In this document: in pieces, positions 1 to 7,387 of the stretch
Layout: each line of letters starts with the position of its first letter
Numbering within the stretch: position 1 is the stretch's first letter
DNA from: Xenococcaceae cyanobacterium MO_167.B27
GTDB lineage: Bacteria; Cyanobacteriota; Cyanobacteriia; Cyanobacteriales; Xenococcaceae
Length of the DNA stretch: 40,370 nucleotides
Direction: 5' to 3'
Assembly (NCBI GenBank): GCA_030065935.1
Contig: JASJCP010000047.1
Span: forward strand, 1-40,370
Program-made: the position numbers and the translations under genes
The notes under the pieces: model-generated
What the model was told of the DNA's origin: nothing
The model's database searches: none
What the model saw: the letters and a program-made list of their open reading frames with translations, nothing else

Positions 1-115
1 ACTATTGGGTACTAATGTTTGGTAAGTGGGCATACTCTACTTTACAACGAATAAAACCTGCGTAATATAAAGTTTTGCCAAACAATCAACTGGTCTTGCC
101 AAGGTTTAACTAAGT

Positions 116-265
116 TTACCCAAGTATTTGGCGTGCAGCGACGATCCGATCGTTTTGAAAAGCATATTGTCCTATGTGATATTGGTGAATGTCATTGCGA
201 TCGATCCACAGACCCCATCCTCTATGAGCAATGTTTAACTGAGCTAGGAATTCTTCGATAGTCAT
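116..265 (-). CDS. Small hypothetical protein, 49 aa
   Basis: A 49-codon reading frame starts at ATG (263-265) and ends at TAA (116-118). A GGAG sits about nine bases upstream of the start. The product is mixed and soluble-looking, with a Trp-rich stretch (HRGWGLWIDRND) followed by a Tyr/His segment (HQYHIGQY). There is no signal peptide, membrane segment or cysteine. The composition looks like real protein rather than low-complexity shadow coding, and no longer ORF competes on either strand. I do not recognise the family. It could be one of the short cyanobacteria-specific conserved proteins. Its right flank is a repeat-bearing intergenic region, so it is probably transcribed alone. Confidence 0.5.
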   Translation of the reverse strand: MTIEEFLAQLNIAHRGWGLWIDRNDIHQYHIGQYAFQNDRIVAARQILG

Positions 266-545
266 CTTGCAATCTCCGAGAGCAGTTTTATATTGTCAAG
301 ATATAGGACTTAAAGCCTTAGTAGTAATAATTCTGAATAATATTAATAGTAATAATTCTGATTACTAGCGCAATCTTAATTGTGTATAGCTGTTTATTGA
401 GGTTTTTTAAATTTCAAGTTATTTAATTACTCACGTCTTGACAAAAAATAAGCCCTATCTCAGGGATGAATGATGAGGGAGACCTTCGGTAGTCGCTTCG
501 CGATGAGGAGTGAGGTCAGGGGTCAGAGGGAATGGGGATTGATTG

Positions 546-580
546 TTATTACTTATTACTTATTACTTATTACTTATTAC
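546..580. repeat. Heptamer tandem repeat (TTATTAC)x5
   Basis: Five exact tandem copies of TTATTAC. This fits the STRR class of short tandemly repeated heptanucleotides known from cyanobacteria. Two other heptamer arrays with different units occur in the window, at 2249-2283 and 35371-35398. Confidence 0.9.
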
Positions 581-600
581 TTTGTTCCTTATCCTTAAAT

Positions 601-632
601 AAGGACGCTCTACAGTTTAATAAAGCGTCCTT
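601..632. terminator. Hairpin terminator downstream of petF
   Basis: AAGGACGCT (601-609) pairs with AGCGTCCTT (624-632) across a 14-base loop. On the minus strand it lies 20 bases past the petF stop codon and is followed by TATTTAAGG, a weak U-rich tail. The stem is symmetric, so it could also stop plus-strand transcripts. Confidence 0.7.
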
Positions 633-651
633 AAAGTAGTTGAATTAAGTA

Positions 652-948
<297 letters not shown>

Positions 949-984
949 TTAATCCTCTTCTATAAGTGAAACGGCAGTATTAGC

Positions 985-1013
985 TATCTAGATGAGCTAT
1001 TTATTCTAGTCAA
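985..1013 (-). promoter_or_regulatory. Putative petF promoter
   Basis: Read on the minus strand, TTGACT (1008-1013) is followed after 17 bases by TAGATA (985-990), a good -35/-10 pair. It ends 39 bases before the petF ATG. The rest of the 946-1299 gap up to bvdR is AT-rich and shows nothing else I can identify. Confidence 0.5.
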
Positions 1014-1299
1014 AGAATCAAGCTCGACTTTCTAAATAAGACTTCATTTTTGATACTAAGCGAAAAAGATGACAACTATAAGGCGCATTAGTAATGAGAT
1101 TCTTAATTTAACTTAAAATAAGTTTTACTTATCTTATAAATTGAGTCACGGATTATGATAATTTGAGAGTATCTATAGCTTATAACAACGCAATAATGAT
1201 TGTTTACTAAGATGGGAAGATGTTGTAATTAGGGTTTTTTTCCCTTAACAATAACTATTAATTATATTTATACCTAACATTGATGACTTGTACTTACAC

Positions 1300-2268
1300 A
1301 TGAACTTAATAAAAGTTGGTATAGTTGGCACTGGATATGCTGCGACCAAACGAGCAGAAGCAATACAAAATGACCCAAGAGCAGTACTGGTAAGTATTAC
1401 AGGAAATAGTCCTGAGAAAATTCAAGACTGTTGTGAGAATTTCTCTATCTCCCCCGTTGACTCTTGGCAAAAATTAGTAAGTCAGCCAGAATTAGATTTA
1501 ATTTTTGTATGTACTATTAATCGGGATCATGGAACAGTAGCCCGTGCAGCCATCGAAGCAGGAAAGCACGTAGTTGTAGAATATCCCCTGTCTTTAGACG
1601 CTAAAGAAGCAGCAGAAATTATTGCTTTAGCAGAAAGGAAAAATAAGTTACTTCATGTCGAACATATAGAATTAATTGGTGGTCTGCATCAAACTATGAA
1701 ACAGCATCTAGCAGACATCCGCAATGTTTTTTATGCTCGCTACACTACTATTGCACCTCAACGCCAAGTAGCTCCTAGCTGGAAATATCATCGAGAAATG
1801 TTTGGTTTTCCCCTCGCTGCTGCTTTATCTCGCATTCACCGTTTAACAGATTTATTTGGGGATGTAGCAAAAGTTAGCTGTCAAAATCGCTATTGGGATG
1901 TACCTGATACTGATTACTTTACTGCTTGTTTGTGTAATGCTCAATTGACTTTTACTAACGGTATTGTGGCGGATATTACCTACGGGAAAGGGGATATATT
2001 TTGGTATGGTCATCGCACTTTTGAAATCTGGGGCGATCGCGGTACTCTGTTGTTTGAAGGAGAAAAAGGTACTTTAATTCGGGATAAGGAAAGAATAGCT
2101 CTTACTGTTAATAGTCGTCGCGGTTTATTCGCTAAAGATACAGAAATGGTTTTGGATTATTTAACTTTGGGTAAGCCCTTATATCTACAACCATCAGCTA
2201 GTCTTTATGCTATAGAAGTTGCTAATCTGGCAGAACAATCCTGTGCTTCAGTAATCAGTAATCAGTAA
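1300..2268 (+). CDS. bvdR: Biliverdin reductase (Gfo/Idh/MocA fold)
   Basis: The product is predicted to reduce biliverdin IXalpha to bilirubin with NAD(P)H, in the tetrapyrrole branch related to phycobilins. The N-terminus carries a Rossmann motif (VGIVGTGYAA). The middle and C-terminal parts follow the cyanobacterial BvdR pattern that I know from Synechocystis: EYPLSLDA, HVEHIELIGG, GFPLAAALSRI, TDLFGDV, YGKGDIF and SRRGLFAKDTE. I chose ATG 1300 because it puts the Rossmann strand at the usual distance. A TTG at 1288 would add four residues. The last residues (SVISNQ) and the stop codon are encoded by a heptamer repeat array, so the native C-terminus has probably been replaced. A generic sugar-type oxidoreductase is the alternative, but the BvdR-specific segments make that less likely. 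Confidence 0.88.
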   Translation: MNLIKVGIVGTGYAATKRAEAIQNDPRAVLVSITGNSPEKIQDCCENFSISPVDSWQKLVSQPELDLIFVCTINRDHGTVARAAIEAGKHVVVEYPLSLDAKEAAEIIALAERKNKLLHVEHIELIGGLHQTMKQHLADIRNVFYARYTTIAPQRQVAPSWKYHREMFGFPLAAALSRIHRLTDLFGDVAKVSCQNRYWDVPDTDYFTACLCNAQLTFTNGIVADITYGKGDIFWYGHRTFEIWGDRGTLLFEGEKGTLIRDKERIALTVNSRRGLFAKDTEMVLDYLTLGKPLYLQPSASLYAIEVANLAEQSCASVISNQ

Positions 2269-2283
2269 TCAGTAATCAGTAAT
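2249..2283. repeat. Heptamer tandem repeat (CAGTAAT)x5
   Basis: Five exact copies of CAGTAAT overlap the 3' end of bvdR and supply its stop codon. Looser AACAAT/AGCAATTA-type repeats continue on both sides of a hairpin up to the recF start. Confidence 0.9.
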
Positions 2284-2326
2284 TAACAATGAACAATTAG
2301 TAATTAACAATCAATCCTTCGGGTTC

Positions 2327-2366
2327 GCCAGTCGCTCATGGGGGAAACCCCCAAGACCGCGCTGGC
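2327..2366. repeat. Dispersed palindromic repeat between bvdR and recF
   Basis: GCCAG (2327-2331) pairs with CTGGC (2362-2366), and an inner GGGGG-AAA-CCCCC hairpin sits in the middle. This is the style of GC-rich mobile palindrome seen between cyanobacterial genes, set in AT-rich heptamer repeats. It may also act as a transcript-stabilising or terminating hairpin for bvdR. Confidence 0.7.
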
Positions 2367-2425
2367 TCACAATTAGCAATTAGCAATTAACAATCAACAA
2401 TGAACAATTAGCAATCACTTCAATA

Positions 2426-3568
2426 ATGTATTTAAAGAATCTGCACTTGCGCTCTTTTCGGAATTATGTAGATCAACAGGTAATCTTTAACAGTCAGAAA
2501 ACAATTATTGTCGGAAATAATGCTCAAGGAAAGTCTAATCTCCTCGAAGCAGTAGAATTGTTAGCAACTCTTAAAAGTCATCGCACTACACGCGATCGCG
2601 AGTTAGTATTAGAAGGTGCAGTAGCAGGACAGATTGAAGGTATAGTAAAAAGAGCCTACGGTACAGCAGAATTAACTATTACATTTCGGAATCAAGGAAA
2701 ACGCACAATTGCCCTTAATAAAGAGCCATTACGCCGTCAAATAGAGTTTTTAGGCAATCTCAATGCAGTACAGTTTTCCAGCTTAGATTTAGATTTAGTC
2801 AGAGGTGCGCCAGAGTCGCGTCGGAATTGGATCGATGGGTTATTGGTACAACTTGAACCAGTTTATGCTCATATTTTGTATCAATATAATCAAGTTTTGC
2901 GTCAGAGAAATGCACTCCTCAGAGCAATTCGCAAACAAGAACAAGATAAGTCATCAGAAATCAGTGATATTAAAATAGACACTCGACAATTGCAGCTATG
3001 GGATGCACAATTAGCAGCAGCAGGTTCGAGAGTTACCCGAAGAAGAGCCAGAGTTTTAAATAGACTTGCACCGATCGCCCAACAATGGCATGATCGCATT
3101 AGTGGTAAGACAGAAGTTTTAGAAATTACCTATCATCCTAATGTGGAGTGGACAGAAGACGCACCAGAAAAAGTCCAGCAAGCTTTTTTAGCTAAAATCG
3201 AAGAGCGACGCATTGCAGAATATCATCAGGGTAAAACTGTAGTAGGAACTCACCGCGATGAAATTGATTTTACTATTGATGGAACTCCTGCTCGTTATTA
3301 TGGTTCTCAAGGACAACAACGCACCCTAGTATTGGCTTTAAAATTAGCAGAACTAAAACTCATTGAAGAGATTATCGGTGAACCACCATTATTACTATTA
3401 GATGATGTCTTAGCAGAACTGGATCCTAATCGTCAAAATCAACTCTTAGAAACTATCGGCGATCGCTTTCAAACTTTAATTACTACTACTCACATAGGTT
3501 CATTTAACCAGGATTGGCTTAAAGAATCTCAAATACTTTCTGTAGAAGCAGGAAGTATTATTATTTAA
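2426..3568 (+). CDS. recF: DNA replication and repair protein RecF
   Basis: RecF is an SMC-like ATPase that helps load RecA on gapped DNA at stalled forks. The 380-aa length is normal. It starts with the typical LKNLHLRSFRNY. Walker A is GNNAQGKSN (residues 30-38), the ABC signature region is SQGQQRTLVLALKLAE, and Walker B is LLLLDDVLAELD. The final THIGSF region is present. It is separated from bvdR by repeats, so co-transcription is unclear. It is immediately followed by a mobile element. A diverged copy of its last 160 or so bases lies 2.8 kb downstream (6310-6609), which implies a rearrangement at its 3' end. Confidence 0.97.
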   Translation: MYLKNLHLRSFRNYVDQQVIFNSQKTIIVGNNAQGKSNLLEAVELLATLKSHRTTRDRELVLEGAVAGQIEGIVKRAYGTAELTITFRNQGKRTIALNKEPLRRQIEFLGNLNAVQFSSLDLDLVRGAPESRRNWIDGLLVQLEPVYAHILYQYNQVLRQRNALLRAIRKQEQDKSSEISDIKIDTRQLQLWDAQLAAAGSRVTRRRARVLNRLAPIAQQWHDRISGKTEVLEITYHPNVEWTEDAPEKVQQAFLAKIEERRIAEYHQGKTVVGTHRDEIDFTIDGTPARYYGSQGQQRTLVLALKLAELKLIEEIIGEPPLLLLDDVLAELDPNRQNQLLETIGDRFQTLITTTHIGSFNQDWLKESQILSVEAGSIII

Positions 3569-3671
3569 ACAAAAACGCGACGTGCTACATTAAATGTAGA
3601 ATAAAGACGAGATAGGTTTTCTGTCCGAAAGCGGGTTTAATCGTCCTATCTTAAATGTCGCGAGAGGACTC

Positions 3672-3696
3672 CCGTTAAACCCTAATGGGTTAGCGG
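3672..3696. repeat. Left-end hairpin of the IS200/IS605 element
   Basis: CCGTTAAACCC and GGGTTAGCGG form an imperfect stem with a five-base loop, just beyond the tnpA 3' end. Such subterminal hairpins are what TnpA recognises in this family. The assignment as left end is by position. Confidence 0.5.
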
Positions 3697-3735
3697 TGAG
3701 ATGAATCGCGACCAATAAAAAACTGCGGAGCATCC

Positions 3736-4295
3736 TTATTTATCAGGAGATTTTTGTTTTTCAACATAAGCCTTAAGTTGCTCCACAGTTACACCGCCAC
3801 AACTAGCAACAAAATATGCCCCTGTCCAAAAATGAGGTTTTCCATAAAAATATTTATTACTAAGTTCAGGATATTCTTTACGAATTAATCTCGAACTTAC
3901 TATTTTAAGGTTAGCAATTAATTTGGACAATTGAACATCAGGCTTAAACTCAATCAATAAATGACAATGGTCACTGAAAGCCATTGAAATCATTTAATTG
4001 ACGAAAGAGAAGAAAAAAAATATGGGGGGTCTTTTAATTTAAGTTATCGGTAAGAATCATTAAGTTATCGGCTACTGAAGACCCCCCATATTTTTCCATT
4101 CATTGTGTGACATTCCCATTTATCTAAAGTCTCTTTAAAAATAACATTTAGTCTTTTACGTATTTCTTGATTGATGGCTTTTTTACGGTACTTAGTAACA
4201 AAGATAATATGCGCGTTAAGTTTATATATCAACCTAAAACATTTATTATACCGACTTGACATAACATAGCGATAAATTATATGATGTAATATCAT
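3736..4295 (-). pseudogene. tnpA: tnpA, Y1 HUH transposase, interrupted
   Basis: Two same-strand pieces make up one IS200/IS605 TnpA. The upstream piece (4065-4295) encodes the N-terminal part with HIIFVTKYRKK and stops soon after residue 70. The downstream piece (3736-3993) carries the HUH motif SDHCHLLIEF, the segment SCGGVTVEQLKAYVEKQ with the presumed catalytic Tyr, and a normal C-terminus. Between them lies an 80-bp sequence with perfect 18-bp inverted ends, and the two pieces are not simply joinable in frame. The likely native start is the ATG at about 4259 (MSSRYNKCF) rather than the first ATG. The intact protein would nick and rejoin single-stranded element ends. This copy should be inactive. 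Confidence 0.85.
4016..4095. mobile_element. 80-bp MITE-like insertion inside tnpA
   Basis: Positions 4016-4033 and 4078-4095 are perfect 18-bp inverted repeats (AAAAATATGGGGGGTCTT). The 44-bp centre contains two copies of TTAAGTTATCGG (about 4040 and 4060). CCATT occurs at 3981-3985 and directly abuts the right end at 4096-4100, a possible target duplication if the inserted unit is really about 110 bp. It carries no ORF, so a transposase would be needed in trans. Confidence 0.7.
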
Positions 4296-4309
4296 GAATT
4301 AGTCGAGCA

Positions 4310-5545
4310 ATGATCGTTTTGACTTATCGCTATAAAATCAAGCCAACTAAACAACTTTTCAGGCAGTTTGACCAATATTTAGATATTTGTCGCAGCGTTT
4401 ATAATTTCGCTCATGCTGAAAGAAAAGCTTGGCTTGAATCCCGAAAGTCAAGAATGGATTGTTGCTCGATACTTTCTGAATACATAATTGCTGCGGATGC
4501 TCCATTCCCTAGTTACAAGAATCAGGCTAAAGCGTTAACTGAAGCTAAAAAGAAATTTCCTCATTTAAAACTTGTAAATGCTCAGACATTGCAGCAAGTT
4601 TTGAAGAGGTTAGATAAGGCTTGGTCTGACTTTTTTAAAATACCAGATAGAGGTTTTCCTCGCTTTCGCAGCAAGAATCGTTTTAGAAGTTTTGTTTTTC
4701 CCCAACTACTTAAGAATTGTTTAGACCAAAGAAAAGTAAAACTTCCTTCAATTGGTTGGATAAAAATTAGACAATCCAGACCTTATCCTATAGGATTTAC
4801 ACCTAAACAATTCCAGATTGTCAAGAAAGCGAGTGGCTACTACTTAATGATTGTGTTTCAATCTACTGAGACTGTGCCAGATGCACTACCAGGGAAAAAA
4901 TCATTAGGAATTGATGCAGGAATATCAAACTTTATTGCTACTAGCAATCAAGAGTTGATTAAGAGTCCGAAGTTTCTTAGGAGTAAACTTAAGAAGTTGA
5001 AAAAACTTCAGTTACAACTTAAGAATAAGACTAAAGGCTCAAATAATTGGCTAAAATTGCAAAATAAAATTGCTTTATTTCATGAAAAAGTCAGCAATGC
5101 TAGACGAGATTGGTTGTTTAAACTAGCTCATCATTTATGTGACCAAACAGATAATATATTTATCGAAGATATTAATTATAAATCTTGGTCAAAAGGGTTA
5201 TTTAGAAAGCAATCTCTTGATTCTGGTATTGGTAGTTTCATGAATGAAATATTACCTTTTATATGTTGGAAAAGAAACAAATTTTATCTCAAATTAAATA
5301 AAGATTATAGTAGCCAAGAATGCCCGAATTGCCGATTGTTTACTGGCAAAAAATTATTAAATCAAAGGTTACATATTTGTCCTTACTGTAACATTGAGGT
5401 TGATAGGGATATCGCAAGCTCTTTAATCTTAAAACAAAGGGGAAAAACTGCGGTCGGACAGCCCGTAGGTTATAAAGAAATTGCTTGTGGAGAGCGAGGT
5501 GCAGGGGTCGAACAGCTTACGCTGTTCGACCTAGTAACTGCTTGA
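4310..5545 (+). CDS. tnpB: TnpB, RNA-guided RuvC nuclease of IS200/IS605
   Basis: TnpB proteins are RNA-guided DNA nucleases, ancestral to Cas12, that help retain their element at donor sites. At 411 aa this copy is full length. The split RuvC residues are visible: Asp202 in LGIDAGISNF, Glu286 in NIFIEDINY, and the final Asp in VDRDIASS (365/367). The zinc ribbon is Cys338/Cys341 (CPNC) and Cys357/Cys360 (CPYC). The N-terminal WED/REC-like part begins MIVLTYRYKIKPT. It diverges from tnpA with a gap of about 14 bases. The 3' end and the adjoining right end probably encode the guide (omega) RNA. No inactivating change is seen, unlike its partner tnpA. Confidence 0.93.
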   Translation: MIVLTYRYKIKPTKQLFRQFDQYLDICRSVYNFAHAERKAWLESRKSRMDCCSILSEYIIAADAPFPSYKNQAKALTEAKKKFPHLKLVNAQTLQQVLKRLDKAWSDFFKIPDRGFPRFRSKNRFRSFVFPQLLKNCLDQRKVKLPSIGWIKIRQSRPYPIGFTPKQFQIVKKASGYYLMIVFQSTETVPDALPGKKSLGIDAGISNFIATSNQELIKSPKFLRSKLKKLKKLQLQLKNKTKGSNNWLKLQNKIALFHEKVSNARRDWLFKLAHHLCDQTDNIFIEDINYKSWSKGLFRKQSLDSGIGSFMNEILPFICWKRNKFYLKLNKDYSSQECPNCRLFTGKKLLNQRLHICPYCNIEVDRDIASSLILKQRGKTAVGQPVGYKEIACGERGAGVEQLTLFDLVTA

Positions 5546-5557
5546 TTAAGCAAGAAT

Positions 5558-5597
5558 CCCTCATTAAACCTTGTAAAGGTTAATGAGGGAGTGTCAA
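5558..5597 (+). ncRNA. Right-end hairpin, likely omegaRNA 3' region
   Basis: CCCTCATTAAACCTT (5558-5572) pairs with AAGGTTAATGAGGG (5576-5589), with one bulge. It is followed by AGTGTCAA. This is the typical right-end fold of IS605 elements, and the TnpB guide RNA ends at this boundary in studied members. The flank after 5597 would act as guide. The RNA role is inferred from the family. Confidence 0.6.
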
Positions 5598-5617
5598 TGA
5601 TTACTATGATCTAAAAG

Positions 5618-6277
5618 ATGCACCATAAAACCCAAAGTAATTTAGTTTATCAACTAATCTTTTTTACCGGCTTTATTTTGTATTTATTCTTGAATTTTCA
5701 GGGACGATATATCAAACAAAAACCTCTTACTACATCACAAGATTATCCTCTCAGCACTAAAGGAACACAGCCGTTGGTAATGAAAGGTGGTAATCCTTAT
5801 ATTCGTGCTTTGATGCGAACTATTACCGCTAGTGAGGCAAACGTCAAGCAACCTTATAATGTAATTTATGGTGGTAGCTTAGTAGATGATTTAACTCGTC
5901 ATCCAGATCGCTGTATTACTATCGTTTCAGGACCCAACAAAGGCAACTGTAGCACCGCAGCAGGACGATATCAGATGCTAAATTATGTTTGGGATGAAAA
6001 AGCAACTCGCTATCATCCTCATCCTAAAGGGATTTTACGATGGAAGACATATAGCTTTGAACCAGAATACCAAGATGCGGTAGTTTATGCTTGGTTGAAA
6101 GATAGTAATGTTTGGGGAGTTGATTTAACTCAATTATTGAAAGAAGGTAAAATAGAAACAGTATTACGCATTTTATCGCCAACTTGGACGAGTCTTGGTT
6201 ACGGAATTGAAACTAATTCAATGAGTCGCTACTTACCAGAAATATATCAAAATATGCTGCAAGAAGAATTAAGTTGA
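5618..6277 (+). CDS. Membrane-anchored phage-type lysozyme (GH104-like)
   Basis: The 219-aa protein has an N-terminal hydrophobic anchor (about residues 10-27, LVYQLIFFTGFILYLFLNF) followed by a domain resembling lambda endolysin, a lytic transglycosylase that cleaves peptidoglycan glycan strands. Supporting motifs are TITASEANV with candidate catalytic Glu73, NVIYGGSL, STAAGRYQML (about 112-121), PEYQDAVVYAWL and the aromatic SPTWTSLGYG. The anchor replaces free cytoplasmic export by holin, so a periplasmic or septal cell-wall role is plausible. It sits between the IS605 right end and a duplicate recF tail, which suggests it came as cargo or moved with that segment. The catalytic class is inferred from motifs. 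Confidence 0.8.
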   Translation: MHHKTQSNLVYQLIFFTGFILYLFLNFQGRYIKQKPLTTSQDYPLSTKGTQPLVMKGGNPYIRALMRTITASEANVKQPYNVIYGGSLVDDLTRHPDRCITIVSGPNKGNCSTAAGRYQMLNYVWDEKATRYHPHPKGILRWKTYSFEPEYQDAVVYAWLKDSNVWGVDLTQLLKEGKIETVLRILSPTWTSLGYGIETNSMSRYLPEIYQNMLQEELS

Positions 6278-6309
6278 TTGAAAAGTATTTTTAATAATAA
6301 CGCGCTTAC

Positions 6310-6609
6310 TAGAAGCACATTGCATCTAACAACATTTAGCCGAACTCTATATTAACCGCCAAAACCAATTACTAGAAACTATCGGCGATCGCTTTCAAAC
6401 TTCAATTATATCAAATCACTTTAGATATGCTGCACATTAATCTCCCTTGTCCTCCTTGTCTCCCTTGTCTCTCTTGTCTCCCCATCAGTCATCTGTAGCT
6501 TTCTTTAAAGGGAAATGATATTACTACTACTCACATAGGTTCATTTAACCACGATTGGATTAAAAATTATCAAATATTATCGGTTGAAGCAGGAAGTATT
6601 ATTAGTTAA
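6310..6609 (+). pseudogene. Diverged second copy of the recF 3' end
   Basis: From about 6336 to 6408 and 6524 to 6609 the sequence matches recF 3410-3568 at roughly 85 percent by eye. Much of the divergence is synonymous or conservative: its frame reads NRQNQLLETIGDRFQT, then THIGSFNHDW, then QILSVEAGSI, followed by TAA. Weaker similarity may extend back to about 6310. It has no start or ATPase domain. The DPN after Walker B is lost (ELYIN). An inverted-repeat element splits it at 6409-6519. Confidence 0.85.
6409..6519. mobile_element. 111-bp MITE-like element in the recF remnant
   Basis: The left end TATCAAATCACTTTA (6409-6423) and the reverse complement of the right end (6506-6519) agree at 11 of 14 positions. 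ATTA flanks both sides (6405-6408 and 6520-6523). Removing the element plus one ATTA restores the exact recF-like sequence. The centre is a CT-rich run of CTCCCTTGTC-type units. The same 15-base end recurs at 16698-16712. Confidence 0.75.
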
Positions 6610-6768
6610 GCCTTCTATAAGAGTTATATCAAATCCTTTTTTTATTAATTTACAAACATCAATTCTATTTTTTGTCCCATACAAAAGATTTATTTAGGTT
6701 AATAGTATGCTAATATTTGAAAGCAATCTAATTTTTTCAAATTTCTAGAGGCAAATAATCAGCTTTTG

Positions 6769-7386
6769 CTAAAAATTACATCCCGATAATTCCTGCTCTA
6801 CTTTCTTTAATAAATTATGTTTGACTAAATCATCATTCACAAAATCTTGTTTATCACTGTCAATATCGATTACATTAACCTTATTTGCGATTTCAGACAC
6901 ACATTTTTCTAATGATTGGTTTAGCTGACTTAAAAACTCAATATTAATAGACTGCTCTATAGAGCGACCTCTGTTTTTTATTCTTTCGAGTTCAACAGAA
7001 GGATTGCAACGTAAATATATTAATAAAGACGGATTAGGTAGTTCGTTTTTAATTTGACGATAAACTGATAAGAATGCTTCTCTTTGTGAATTATTTAGTG
7101 TGACATTAGCATAAGCTAAATCTAAGATTGGAGAAAAATCGCAGACAAAGTTGTCTTGTTTTGAGTTGGCAAGTTTTATTTGATGGTAATGCTGTAAAAG
7201 AAAAGTAAGTTCGGTTTCAAATGCGTATTGAGTTGGATTAGAATAGAATGCTTGCCAGAAAGGGTTTATTTCAAAATTCTCAAATATTGCATCAATATTA
7301 TTTTTTTTAAGTAAAGTAGCAAAAGTTGTCTTACCAGATGCTATTCCACCACATATTTGAATACAATAATTTTGTAGAAAATTCAT
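6769..7386 (-). CDS. Deoxynucleoside-kinase-like P-loop protein
   Basis: The 205-aa product looks like a deoxynucleoside kinase of the dCK/dGK/TK2 group, which transfers a phosphate to a deoxynucleoside. Walker A is GGIASGKT (residues 13-20). An FENFE segment (Glu36) sits where the base-loop glutamate is expected, CDFSPILDLAYA (around Asp83) matches the catalytic DRS-type region, and ERIKNRGRSIE (134-144) is a typical LID. The gene is last in a four-gene operon, one base after the upstream stop codon. In this context it may phosphorylate a salvaged or modified deoxynucleoside, but substrate cannot be read from sequence. A nucleotide-monophosphate kinase is the alternative. Confidence 0.75.
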   Translation of the reverse strand: MNFLQNYCIQICGGIASGKTTFATLLKKNNIDAIFENFEINPFWQAFYSNPTQYAFETELTFLLQHYHQIKLANSKQDNFVCDFSPILDLAYANVTLNNSQREAFLSVYRQIKNELPNPSLLIYLRCNPSVELERIKNRGRSIEQSINIEFLSQLNQSLEKCVSEIANKVNVIDIDSDKQDFVNDDLVKHNLLKKVEQELSGCNF

Positions 7387-7387
7387 T

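Larger units (their letters stand above)
266..651. other. Intergenic region with repeats
   Basis: No convincing gene is seen here. The stretch holds two copies of a TAGTAATAATTCTGA-like direct repeat (about 319-361), a fragment with GTAGTCGCTTCGCGATGAGG (about 489-508) that resembles dispersed cyanobacterial palindromic repeats, a heptamer array and the petF terminator. Confidence 0.6.
3575..5597. mobile_element. IS200/IS605-family insertion sequence, tnpA and tnpB divergent
   Basis: A broken Y1 transposase gene (minus) and a TnpB gene (plus) diverge from about 4300. This is the IS605-type arrangement. The right end carries a strong imperfect hairpin at 5558-5589 and finishes near a TCAA at 5594-5597. 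The left region (3575-3735) holds hairpins expected of a subterminal end: CCGTTAAACCC/GGGTTAGCGG at 3672-3696, and a longer fold pairing GATAGG/CCTATC and GCGAC/GTCGC between about 3577 and 3661. Exact left boundary is uncertain. Because tnpA is interrupted, the copy cannot transpose by itself and would need TnpA in trans. Confidence 0.85.

Noticed and set aside
546..580. Possible CRISPR array from regular repeats (also 2249-2283, 35371-35398, 29452-30093)
   Set aside because: Repeats are either directly abutting heptamers or about 150-bp units with similar, not unique, interiors; there are no spacers and no cas genes.
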